From Loki-b32 sp964493385 (GTDB lineage: Archaea; Asgardarchaeota; Lokiarchaeia; Sigyniarchaeales; SOKP01), in the NCBI GenBank assembly GCA_964493385.1, contig CAZBNW010000053.1, positions 1-16,815 on the forward strand: 16,815 bases of DNA, read 5' to 3'. The stretch's first letter is position 1, and each line of letters starts with the position of its first letter. Under the pieces are notes generated by a model. It worked only from the letters and a program-made list of their open reading frames with translations, did not search any database and was not told the origin of the DNA. A program made the position numbers and the translations under genes. Shown here piece by piece: positions 1 through 7,012 of the stretch.

Positions 1-784
1 TTTTTTCAATTTTATCTATAGCAATTGAGATATCACTTTTTCCAACAGGAACTCCAGTGATGTAAAAGTAATTTCCATATTTCTTGACTAGGTGTTCTAA
101 ATTTTCATACATTTCGTCGCCTACAAGACTTTTGATGACAATGACTTTCTCTTTTTGATAATAGATGATCTTCCTAACTGCTCTTTTTTCTTCGGCTGGA
201 ACAAGCTCATCTTTAAAGAAAAAATCCTCAAGAACATCTTTTATAGGGAGGTGGGGAATATTTTCTGATTTGATTAATTTTAAATAATGTCTATATTCTT
301 TTGTGTGATAAAGTGGACGCATATTTTCTTTTTGTTTTAAAGGAATGATTAAATCTTCATAGTGGAACTCTTCTATACTAATTGTTTTTTCTTCCTTTTT
401 CTCATCTTTTTTTTTCTCTTTCTTCTTTTTAGGCTTTCCCTCTTCTTTATCTGTCTCAGATATAAAAAAGAACCATCCATAATTTCTAATTAAATTATCC
501 CGATTTCTAATTATATCCCTTCCAATCAGTGTAATTATAATAATAATTCTATCGCTTTGAGAGTAAATAATTTTAGAAATAGAATTTTTGGTTTTGCTTG
601 ATATAATTTTATCTTTAAAAAATAAATGATTGAGAACTTCGTTAATTTTCTTTTGAGGAATGTTTTTATCTTTCATATATTTCAGTTTGATTTCATAAGA
701 CTTAATCTTGTATGAAGAGCTTAATTTTTCTCTTCTTTCAATTACAATTGTCTTATCTGAAAATTTAAATTCCTCTTTACTCAT
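1..784 (-). CDS. Partial protein with two tandem copies of an unrecognised ~82-residue domain
   Basis: An open frame runs from an ATG at 784-782 off the left edge of the window, giving at least 261 codons with no stop, so the C-terminus is missing. I do not recognise the family. The visible protein contains a duplicated segment: residues 28-109 align without gaps to residues 162-243 at an offset of 134, with about 31 of 82 positions identical. Shared blocks include NIP, FFKD, KIIY-Q, L-G and YG--F-I. The copies are joined by a strongly charged Lys/Glu linker (about residues 113-134). Each copy starts with predicted helix and ends with Ile/Val-rich strands, suggesting a compact alpha/beta unit. 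No signal peptide or membrane segment is evident, so it is probably cytosolic. It follows the cysteine desulfurase on the same strand after about 100 bases. A third repeat could lie beyond the edge. Function unknown. Confidence 0.75.
   Translation of the reverse strand, partial: MSKEEFKFSDKTIVIERREKLSSSYKIKSYEIKLKYMKDKNIPQKKINEVLNHLFFKDKIISSKTKNSISKIIYSQSDRIIIIITLIGRDIIRNRDNLIRNYGWFFFISETDKEEGKPKKKKEKKKDEKKEEKTISIEEFHYEDLIIPLKQKENMRPLYHTKEYRHYLKLIKSENIPHLPIKDVLEDFFFKDELVPAEEKRAVRKIIYYQKEKVIVIKSLVGDEMYENLEHLVKKYGNYFYITGVPVGKSDISIAIDKIEK
56..301 (-). repeat. Internal domain repeat, copy 2
   Basis: This encodes residues 162-243 of the partial protein at 1-784 and matches copy 1 at about 38% identity with no gaps. 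It is followed by the sequence GVPVGK and then the window edge. Confidence 0.7.
458..703 (-). repeat. Internal domain repeat, copy 1
   Basis: This encodes residues 28-109 of the partial protein at 1-784. It aligns gaplessly with copy 2 at the protein level. The DNA copies have diverged, so this is an old domain duplication rather than a recent tandem array. Confidence 0.7.
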
Positions 785-886
785 TAAATAGAAGAAAATT
801 CCTTTAACAAAAATTCTTTCGAAATTTTTTATATTGAGGTTTAGAAAAGATGAAAATTCTAAGAATGAAAACTAGATTATAGCTAG

Positions 887-2119
887 TTAATGATGATGTT
901 CATGAGAAGAATCTGCAAACATATATTTTACTCCTTTCTTTAATGGTGACATTTTTCTTAACCTTTCAATTACAGGAGGCAATTTCTGTAAGAAATAATC
1001 TACATCTTCTTCTGTTGTAAAACGCCCTAAGGAAACCCTCAGGGAACCATGTGCTTCCTCTGGTTTTAATCCGATTGCTAAAAGTACATGAGATGGATCC
1101 AAGGATTTTGATGAGCATGCAGAACCAGTCGAGGTTGCTATTCCTTCCATATCCAAATCAAGTACAATAGATTCTCCTTCTATATATTTAAATCCTAAAT
1201 TTACATTATTAGGGAGTCTTTGGGTTGGGTGACCATTAAGATAAGAATCTTCAATATTTTCCGTTACCCATTTTATAATTTTATCACGTAATTCAGTATG
1301 TCTTTCCATTTCGCTTTGCATTTCTTCCTTTGCTATCTCAACTGCTTTAGCAAATCCAGCAATACCTGGAACATTCACAGTACTAGGCCTCATATCTCTT
1401 TCGTGACCTCCACCATACATTATTGGTTCAATAAATTTGCCCCATCCTTCTCTCACACCTTTATTTCTTATATATAACATACCTACTCCTTTAGGTCCAT
1501 ATAATTTGTGTGCGGACGCAGATAAAAGATCAATATTCATTTCTTTTACATCTATTGGGATTTTTCCAAAAGCTTGTACTGCATCTGTATGAAAAATAAT
1601 ATCATGCTTTTTTGCAATTTTTCCGATTTCTTTGATAGGTTGGATTGTTCCAATTTCATTATTAGCAAACATAATGCTAATAAGAATCGTTTTCTCTGTT
1701 ATTGATTCTTCTAACTCATCAATACTAATTAATCCGCCTTTATCTACAGGTAAAACTGATACTTTAAAATCTCTTTTTTCCAATTGTTCACATGGATGAC
1801 CTATAGCATGATGTTCAATAGCAGAAGTTATAATATGATTTCCACGATTTTTATTTTTGGCAGTAACACCAAATATAGCAATATTATCAGCCTCAGTTCC
1901 AGAAGAAGTAAAGAAAATTTCATCTCTTTCAGCATTGATTAGAGATGCTATCATTTCACGTAATTTCACTAATACTTGAGCTGCTTTTTGTCCAATAGAA
2001 TGTAAACTCATAGAATTTCCATAGTTTTCTTTAAAGTGTTTGTTAAGTTCCTCGATTACACGAGGATCCATTGGAGTTGTAGCGGCATTATCCAGATATA
2101 CATACTTTGAATCATTCAT
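887..2119 (-). CDS. Class I cysteine desulfurase (NifS/IscS family)
   Basis: This is a PLP-dependent enzyme that takes sulfur from L-cysteine as a protein persulfide, releasing alanine, and supplies it for Fe-S clusters or thiolated tRNA. At 410 residues it has the usual length. Visible landmarks are DNAATTPMDP at residues 10-19, TSSGTEADN at 71-79, the EHH segment with catalytic His103, ANNEIGTIQP at 152-161, HTDAVQAFGK with Asp179, and SAHK with the PLP lysine at Lys205. The active-site loop carries Cys335 in STGSACSS, and Arg361 lies in SLRVSLGR. The long loop places it in the IscS/NifS (class I) group rather than SufS. The C-terminus ends unusually in HEHHH. No scaffold gene (iscU or sufBC) is adjacent. 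The ATG at 2119 has no clear Shine-Dalgarno, and two out-of-frame ATGs lie just upstream. It is divergent from the gene at 2272. Family assignment is firm; the partner protein is unknown. Confidence 0.96.
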   Translation of the reverse strand: MNDSKYVYLDNAATTPMDPRVIEELNKHFKENYGNSMSLHSIGQKAAQVLVKLREMIASLINAERDEIFFTSSGTEADNIAIFGVTAKNKNRGNHIITSAIEHHAIGHPCEQLEKRDFKVSVLPVDKGGLISIDELEESITEKTILISIMFANNEIGTIQPIKEIGKIAKKHDIIFHTDAVQAFGKIPIDVKEMNIDLLSASAHKLYGPKGVGMLYIRNKGVREGWGKFIEPIMYGGGHERDMRPSTVNVPGIAGFAKAVEIAKEEMQSEMERHTELRDKIIKWVTENIEDSYLNGHPTQRLPNNVNLGFKYIEGESIVLDLDMEGIATSTGSACSSKSLDPSHVLLAIGLKPEEAHGSLRVSLGRFTTEEDVDYFLQKLPPVIERLRKMSPLKKGVKYMFADSSHEHHH

Positions 2120-2233
2120 AATTCATCATCGTGAAAAATTTTAGATTTTTCTAATTAAATATTTATCATGCTTAAATTATTAATTCTTTTCATTAGATTT
2201 TATAAATAAAGCTAATTTTTCATAAATTAAGAA

Positions 2234-2243
2234 TTATTTAAAC
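2234..2243 (+). promoter_or_regulatory. Candidate TATA box for the PhlG-like gene
   Basis: The element ttatttaaac is centred about 34 bases before the ATG at 2272. An archaeal start site about 26 bases downstream would give a very short leader. AT-rich background makes such matches cheap, so this is tentative. Confidence 0.3.
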
Positions 2244-2271
2244 CTCTAAAATCGCTAATCGAAATAAAAAA

Positions 2272-2784
2272 ATGAATAATAAAAAATCAAATAATGAACC
2301 TATTGATCTAATCGTAGAACATGAACTCTCTGGAGTTTCTCCTGAAATGATTGATTGGTGGTGGGATCATATTGATAATTCAGAACGCTATAGATTATGG
2401 CATCCTAAAGACCATAAATCATTTGAATGGGAAGTCTCTCCTGGAAGCATGAAGGGCCATGTGGGAGCAATACATCGTGTTGTTGAAACAATCGAAGGAA
2501 GACCAACAACATTAAGAATTCGATGGGAAAATCCTGACTCAATACCTATAAAGGCTAAGTTTAACCATAAAAATGCAGCAAGTGTTTTAAATAATAAAGA
2601 TAAACCTATTAGTTGGGTTTTACATGAATATCGCTCAATTCCTAATGGAACCCACTTACGATCAACATTTCGTTTACCTGCTCAAGTCCCAAATTCATTC
2701 ATTGAACATTTGAGAAAGCATAATATCGAAGAAATAGGATATTTTACTGAATTTTTGCCAAGATTATATGAAGAAGAACGGTGA
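2272..2784 (+). CDS. PhlG-like (DAPG hydrolase family) protein, putative metal-dependent hydrolase
   Basis: The 170-residue protein resembles the domain of 2,4-diacetylphloroglucinol hydrolase (PhlG), a Bet v1-like fold enzyme that uses zinc to cleave a carbon-carbon bond. The diagnostic parts are GVSPEMIDWWWDH at residues 21-33, YRLWHPKDH at 40-48, and a C-terminal H-x2-E-x-G-x4-FLP-x-LY pattern around residues 150-165. His44, His48, His128, His150 and Glu153 are candidate metal ligands, but which ones bind cannot be decided by eye. It is shorter than PhlG itself (about 290 residues) and lacks its N-terminal extension, so the substrate is unlikely to be inferred from PhlG alone. Its stop codon lies inside the probable ribosome binding site of the flavoprotein gene that follows, so the two are probably co-transcribed and translationally coupled. 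Family assignment is likely; reaction unknown. Confidence 0.75.
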   Translation: MNNKKSNNEPIDLIVEHELSGVSPEMIDWWWDHIDNSERYRLWHPKDHKSFEWEVSPGSMKGHVGAIHRVVETIEGRPTTLRIRWENPDSIPIKAKFNHKNAASVLNNKDKPISWVLHEYRSIPNGTHLRSTFRLPAQVPNSFIEHLRKHNIEEIGYFTEFLPRLYEEER

Positions 2785-2786
2785 TC
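2780..2786 (+). promoter_or_regulatory. Ribosome binding site of the AfpA-type gene
   Basis: The sequence ggtgatc matches the core complementary to the 3' end of archaeal 16S rRNA and sits 8 bases before the ATG at 2795. It contains the TGA stop of the preceding gene. This favours the 2795 start over the upstream ATG at 2768. Confidence 0.6.
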
Positions 2787-2794
2787 GGAAGGAT

Positions 2795-3346
2795 ATGAAG
2801 CTTATTTGGGGTATAACGGGAACTGGTTATGTCCTTCAAGAATCGATTGATTTAATGAAAGAATTACAAGAGAATTTTAATGTAGATTTAACGGTGATTT
2901 TGTCAAAAGAAGGTGCTGCTGTTGTTAAGTGGTATAAGAAATGGTTAGCTCTCACTGAAGTTGTCAAAAAAGTGAAGGTTGAAAAAACGCCTAATATTCC
3001 CTTTTACGCTGGACCTCTACAGCTTGGAAAATACGATTTGTTTTTAGCTTGCCCTGTTTCTGCTAATAGTGTAGCTAAAATTGTTTATGGTATTGCTGAT
3101 ACTTTAATAACTAATTGTGTTGCTCAAGCTATTAAAGGTGGACAAACAGTCTATATTTTTCCATCGGATCAAGATTTGGAACCAATTGTTACTTCAAGAC
3201 CAGACGGAAGTCCTTTAACTTTAAAGATTAGAGATATTGAGATAGAAAATATTAAGAGGTTAAAACAGATGGAGGGTATAGTGGTAATTAAAGATTTCTT
3301 GGAAATAAAGCCACTTGTACTCGAAAAAATTAAAGAAAAAAGTTAA
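2795..3346 (+). CDS. afpA: AfpA-type archaeal flavoprotein
   Basis: This is a flavodoxin-like FMN protein of the archaeoflavoprotein AfpA family, related to flavin-binding decarboxylase/DmrB-type proteins. AfpA proteins accept electrons from ferredoxin, but their physiological partner is poorly defined. From the chosen start (183 residues) the protein begins MKLIWGITGTG, the usual family N-terminus and flavin-phosphate loop. KWYKKW follows at residues 45-50, and CPVSANSVAKIVYGIADTL at 86-104 forms the second flavin-contact region. A third conserved block, LTLKIRDIEIEN, covers about 141-152. The frame is open nine codons further upstream to an ATG at 2768, but that start would overlap the previous gene by 17 bases and lacks a ribosome binding site. 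Pairing with the PhlG-like gene suggests a shared substrate or redox step; this is inference. An acceptor-type dihydromethanopterin reductase is the main alternative. Confidence 0.85.
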   Translation: MKLIWGITGTGYVLQESIDLMKELQENFNVDLTVILSKEGAAVVKWYKKWLALTEVVKKVKVEKTPNIPFYAGPLQLGKYDLFLACPVSANSVAKIVYGIADTLITNCVAQAIKGGQTVYIFPSDQDLEPIVTSRPDGSPLTLKIRDIEIENIKRLKQMEGIVVIKDFLEIKPLVLEKIKEKS

Positions 3347-3353
3347 AAATTCA

Positions 3354-3367
3354 AATAATTAATTATT
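3354..3367. other. AT-only palindrome between convergent gene ends
   Basis: Seven bases read identically outward on both strands around the junction at 3360/3361, spanning the 16-base gap between two convergent genes and the stop codon of the minus-strand one. It could take part in transcript ending in both directions, but it has no GC stem or loop and may be chance in AT-rich DNA. Confidence 0.2.
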
Positions 3368-4163
3368 GGAAATATCTTGTGTAAGCTTCTTTTTTACCAG
3401 GCAATTGTTGTTGCTGTTGGTACTCTTGAGCCTTCTGGGCTAGTTCCAGCATCTTAGCCTTAATTTCTTTTCCTTGCTCTATAAGAGAGGCTGTATCTAT
3501 TGTTAAATTATAGATTTTATTTAATACTTCTAAAATACTGGCAGCACCCTCAGGTGTAGGAATCTCTAAGACTGGTGTGAATAAAGCATAAGCATCCAAT
3601 CCATTTGTTAGTGCCTCGTTTAAGATAGTTGCCTCTGGACCAACGATGATTCCCTTCTCAACTTTAGATATATCAAATTTTTCTAAAACTTGAGTCATAT
3701 GCTCTTCGGCTGCATAATAAACGGGATATTTATCAACAATACCTCTCTGAGGCATACCTTGGAAAATTACTATCTGTTTTGCTTTAACATCATCTGACAA
3801 AGCCCAATTGCATATAGTTTTAGAAAGATCATTGTAAGCTGTAGCAACCTGAAAAGGCACTTCACATATACCGATAATCAAGTTATGTTGTGGAGAGTAA
3901 AGTACTCTAAAAGGATGTTTTAACACACCAGCATAAAACACTGAGATAGGTGGGAGATATTCAGAAGTGATAAAACCAATTTCTTTTACATCTGGGATCT
4001 GTTCAATAAGAGTGTTAGCAACAATAGGGCCTATAAGACCGATACCTGCAAATCCTAAAATGAATGTCCCTCCTTCTTTAATCTCAACTGTCAAATCTTC
4101 TATCACAACTGAGCTCTTTTTCCCCTTCTCACAAATATACTCTTTCTTTTCCAAATTTTTCAC
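3363..4163 (-). CDS. PAC2-family protein (archaeal proteasome-assembly-chaperone-like)
   Basis: The 266-residue protein matches the PAC2/COG2047 family, archaeal relatives of the eukaryotic proteasome assembly chaperone PAC2. Characteristic stretches are FILGFAGIGLIGPIVANTLI at residues 34-53, EIGFITSEYLPP at 61-72, VGPEATILNEA at 174-184, and the conserved AYALFTPVLEIPTPEGAASI at 191-210. The C-terminal part (about 219-250) is a predicted helix ending in five glutamines, and the protein finishes with Tyr-Phe-Gln, similar to the hydrophobic-Tyr-any tail that proteasome partners use to dock on the 20S alpha ring. The start is GTG at 4163: an in-frame TAG directly precedes it and the next ATG is codon 137. 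No proteasome gene is in the window. Family membership is well supported; a role at the proteasome is inference. Confidence 0.85.
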   Translation of the reverse strand: MKNLEKKEYICEKGKKSSVVIEDLTVEIKEGGTFILGFAGIGLIGPIVANTLIEQIPDVKEIGFITSEYLPPISVFYAGVLKHPFRVLYSPQHNLIIGICEVPFQVATAYNDLSKTICNWALSDDVKAKQIVIFQGMPQRGIVDKYPVYYAAEEHMTQVLEKFDISKVEKGIIVGPEATILNEALTNGLDAYALFTPVLEIPTPEGAASILEVLNKIYNLTIDTASLIEQGKEIKAKMLELAQKAQEYQQQQQLPGKKEAYTRYFQ

Positions 4164-4393
4164 CTATAATATAGATTTTTATTAAAAGTTATTATTTTGA
4201 TTATATTGTATTTTCTTCTTATGTTATTTATTGAGCTTACATTATTAAAATTAATTGATTATATTTCATTAAGAAAATATTCTACTCAAAATTATTTTAT
4301 AAACCTTTAATAAAGTTAAATATTTTGAAAAGGAATTTCAATAAATTTGTGAAAATTATGTGAACAAAAGAGATTGAACAAATATAATTAAAT

Positions 4394-6232
4394 TTACAAA
4401 AGATTATCTAATCCCAAAAATTTTAACTTTTCTTGAATTGGATAACCTGTTTTAAGATCAAAGGTTCTATAATTATAATACGCCCTTTTTAATTTTTCAA
4501 AATTTGGGGTATTACCTGCTGAACCACCTTCATTAACAGGGCTTAGTAATATCCGAGGTAATTTATCATCTTCAGGAGTGATGCCCATTTTTAGATTGAA
4601 CATGCGCTTTATCATGTATATTCTTTCTCCTAATTTTTTAAATTCTGCCATATTAAAGTCTAATCCTATTGCTGCATTAAGTATATCTATTATTGTTTCA
4701 GGTAAAGGATCAGCAATAGTACACATTATCATAGAATTATAAATGGCTCGATAATTCTGTACCAATGCACTAACTATTGCCATTTCTTCATCATCTTGGT
4801 GCCAATCAATCAATTTGATTCCAAAACTTTCAAGTTGAGAACCCATCAACACAACGAACAAATCACATGATTCGTGACATGGTCCTCTTGGAGTACCTAA
4901 AGCGTATGCTACAGCCATGCCATATATATGTCGTATATCATGATATGGTACTTCCATGCCATAAACACTCGCAATTTCGTCTTGTGGGATATTAAACTTT
5001 TTACCAACTGCATCAGAACCATCTGCTAACAAGTTTCCAATTTCTTCTCTATATGCAATTTTTTTAATCATCTCAAGAGCTGGATCTATACTGCCCCACT
5101 TTGGTTCTAAACCATCAATATCATCCGATTTTATTTTCTGATTGTCAAAAAGATAATAGATAAAAGCAATAGTACTACTCCCACTAATCGTATCAATTCC
5201 GTAATCATTACACATATAATTTGCTTTTTGAATCGATTCCAAATTATCATTTAAAATCAAGGAACCGAAACCTACAATGGTTTCAAATTCTGCAGCTTCA
5301 ATTTCGCCATCTGTTTTGTAATTTCCTTCCTTTATTATAACTTTACGAGCACATCCAATAGGGCATGAATAGCAAGGATTTTTTCTCGTGTAAAGCTTTT
5401 CATATGCTACTGTTCCTGAGATTTTATTCGCCTTGTCCCATTGACCTAAAGTCCAATACTTTGTAGGCAAATCTCCATAAACATTGCAAGAATCTACAAA
5501 TCCAGAAGTACCAAACATACCAAATGCTTGAGTGAAAAATGAGTTCATTATACGATCTCTGGCTTTTTTTATAGATTCTTTATATTTTTCTGGGTTAGCT
5601 GGAGTATATATCATTTTATCACCTCTTACAACAATAGCTTTTAGTTTTTTTGAACCCATCACTGCACCCATACCGGTCCTCCCTGCTGCTTTTTCTTCTG
5701 ATGCTATTGTAGCGTATTTTACGAGATTTTCTCCCGCTGGCCCAATACAGACAACTCGTGCAAGCTCTGACCCTAAATTTTCTTTTAATATCCTTGAAGT
5801 CTCAAAGATACCTTTTCCCCATAACATAGTAGCATCTTTGATTTTGACATCACTTTCAGTTATTTCTATATATACTGGAGTGTCTGAAGCCCCCTTTATT
5901 ATAATTCCATCATATCCTACTTTCTTCAATTCAGGACCGAAAAATCCCCCACAATTTGATTCCCCCCAGATTCCTGTTAAAGGAGATTTAGCACATACAA
6001 CAAACCTTCCACTCGAGGGAGCATTAGATCCACATAAAGGACCTGTCATGAACATTAGAATATTTCTTGGAGATAAAGGGTCGGTATCTTTTTCTATTTT
6101 GTCATATAAATATTTACAGCAATAACCAGCACCACCAAGGAAATTTTTAGCTATTTCTTCATCCAAAGGTTCGTCTTTAATGTCATTATTATTTAGATTT
6201 ATTGCCAAAAGTTTTCCTGCAAATCCTTTCAA
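4394..6232 (-). CDS. Aldehyde:ferredoxin oxidoreductase family enzyme (W/Mo-bis-pterin)
   Basis: This is a 612-residue tungsten or molybdenum bis-pyranopterin enzyme of the AOR family, which oxidises aldehydes to acids and reduces ferredoxin in the cytosol. Domain 1 begins with KGFAGKLLAINL and contains the pterin-binding MTGPLCGSNAPSSGRF (residues 62-77) and ESNCGGFFGPELKKVGYDGI (91-110). GRTGMGAVMGSKKLKAI follows at 184-200. The single [4Fe-4S] cluster is predicted at Cys287, Cys290, Cys294 and Cys504. The segment VPYHDIRHIYGMAVAYALGT (428-447) and the C-terminal YYNYRTFDLKTGYPI (585-599) are family hallmarks. The start is TTG at 6232, preceded at 8 bases by a GGGGG run; family N-termini begin at exactly this point. 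It lies between a PAC2-family gene and a divergent peroxiredoxin-like gene. Substrate and choice of W versus Mo cannot be read from sequence; formaldehyde or glyceraldehyde-3-phosphate variants are alternatives. Confidence 0.95.
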   Translation of the reverse strand: MKGFAGKLLAINLNNNDIKDEPLDEEIAKNFLGGAGYCCKYLYDKIEKDTDPLSPRNILMFMTGPLCGSNAPSSGRFVVCAKSPLTGIWGESNCGGFFGPELKKVGYDGIIIKGASDTPVYIEITESDVKIKDATMLWGKGIFETSRILKENLGSELARVVCIGPAGENLVKYATIASEEKAAGRTGMGAVMGSKKLKAIVVRGDKMIYTPANPEKYKESIKKARDRIMNSFFTQAFGMFGTSGFVDSCNVYGDLPTKYWTLGQWDKANKISGTVAYEKLYTRKNPCYSCPIGCARKVIIKEGNYKTDGEIEAAEFETIVGFGSLILNDNLESIQKANYMCNDYGIDTISGSSTIAFIYYLFDNQKIKSDDIDGLEPKWGSIDPALEMIKKIAYREEIGNLLADGSDAVGKKFNIPQDEIASVYGMEVPYHDIRHIYGMAVAYALGTPRGPCHESCDLFVVLMGSQLESFGIKLIDWHQDDEEMAIVSALVQNYRAIYNSMIMCTIADPLPETIIDILNAAIGLDFNMAEFKKLGERIYMIKRMFNLKMGITPEDDKLPRILLSPVNEGGSAGNTPNFEKLKRAYYNYRTFDLKTGYPIQEKLKFLGLDNLL

Positions 6233-6240
6233 ATAATTAT

Positions 6241-6245
6241 CCCCC
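6241..6245 (-). promoter_or_regulatory. G-rich ribosome binding site for the AOR-family gene
   Basis: On the minus strand AAAGGGGGAT precedes the TTG codon at 6232 with an 8-base spacer. No ATG lies at a comparable position, so this element decides the start. Confidence 0.65.
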
Positions 6246-6400
6246 TTTATAATTAATAATGTAGTAATATTTGCTTTGAAGTTTTTAAATTTTTATTTTT
6301 TTTTTAGGATTTTAAAAACGAATCTTAAAGAATGAGTATACTAATTACTAAATTTTATTATTGTTTCAAAAAATCTTTTATGAGAATAACAATTTTAAAA

Positions 6401-6409
6401 ACATATATT
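6401..6409 (+). promoter_or_regulatory. Candidate TATA box for the CPxC redoxin gene
   Basis: The element acatatatt is centred about 24-26 bases before the second in-frame ATG at 6429. That spacing would make a leaderless transcript starting at or near that codon. Tentative because the region is AT-rich. Confidence 0.35.
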
Positions 6410-6416
6410 ATTAGAA

Positions 6417-6947
6417 ATGTGGGAAATTATGGGAAAGAAAGATTTGAAGGAAGGATACAGAGCCCTATTATTTAAATTAGAATCGTATAACGCAGGAACA
6501 ATTGATTTAGCAGAATTAATTGGAGATCAGAAAATTGTCTTAATATTTTCGAGATACTTTGGTTGCCCGATTTGTCAGAGTGATCTCAAAACGCTTATGA
6601 ATCGTAAATCTGAGATTGAGGAAAAAGGAGCTAAAATTTTATACATCACACAATCAGGTGAAAAAGTAGCCAAGGAATATATAGAAAAGGAGAATATCGA
6701 CTTTCCCATTATTCCAAGCTCAAAAGATGAACTGTACGCTGAATATGGCTTAGGGTTAATGACAGCTGAAGCTGTTTCTCAAATTCCTGCTAAATTAAAA
6801 GATGTTAAAAAATATGGTTTTGGACATGGAGAATATGAAGGTTGGGAAAAGCAAGGACCAGGACAATTCGTTGTAGATGAGCAAGGCAATATAATTCACG
6901 CTTTAAAGGGTTGGCTTGATGTTGATAAATTACTTGCCGTACTCTAA
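6417..6947 (+). CDS. Peroxiredoxin-like thioredoxin-fold protein (AhpC/TSA type, CPxC)
   Basis: The 176-residue protein has a thioredoxin fold of the AhpC/TSA or peroxiredoxin-like-2 type. IVLIFSRYFGCPICQSDL at residues 40-57 carries the redox pair Cys50 and Cys53, and the conserved GPGQFVVDEQGNIIHALKG (147-165) contains the strand that closes the active site. It should reduce peroxides or protein disulfides in the cytosol. No signal peptide or membrane helix is visible. Two starts are possible: ATG at 6417 or ATG at 6429 four codons later. A TATA-like element spaced 24-26 bases before 6429 favours the shorter form as a leaderless transcript, but this is not decisive. It is divergent from the AOR-family gene and convergent with a multi-cluster 4Fe-4S protein gene, a context consistent with protecting oxygen-sensitive enzymes. 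Physiological reductant and substrate unknown. Confidence 0.85.
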   Translation: MWEIMGKKDLKEGYRALLFKLESYNAGTIDLAELIGDQKIVLIFSRYFGCPICQSDLKTLMNRKSEIEEKGAKILYITQSGEKVAKEYIEKENIDFPIIPSSKDELYAEYGLGLMTAEAVSQIPAKLKDVKKYGFGHGEYEGWEKQGPGQFVVDEQGNIIHALKGWLDVDKLLAVL

Positions 6948-7012
6948 TTCCTTGAAGAAAAATTATATTAGACTAAATTAATGTGTTTTAAAATTATTCG
7001 GTGTAAAAAGAA

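Noticed and set aside
887..904. His-rich end of the desulfurase as an artificial tag
   Set aside because: It is HEHHH, not six His, uses the native frame and stop, and no vector sequence is near.
2768..2794. Upstream ATG start for the AfpA-type gene
   Set aside because: It would overlap the preceding gene by 17 bases, has no ribosome binding site, and adds nine residues absent from the usual family N-terminus.
3967..4185. 72-residue plus-strand open frame
   Set aside because: It is antisense to the N-terminal part of the PAC2-family gene and has no recognisable feature.
5532..6125. 197-residue plus-strand open frame
   Set aside because: It lies wholly inside the AOR-family gene on the opposite strand; its sequence shows no domain and AOR motifs are intact there.
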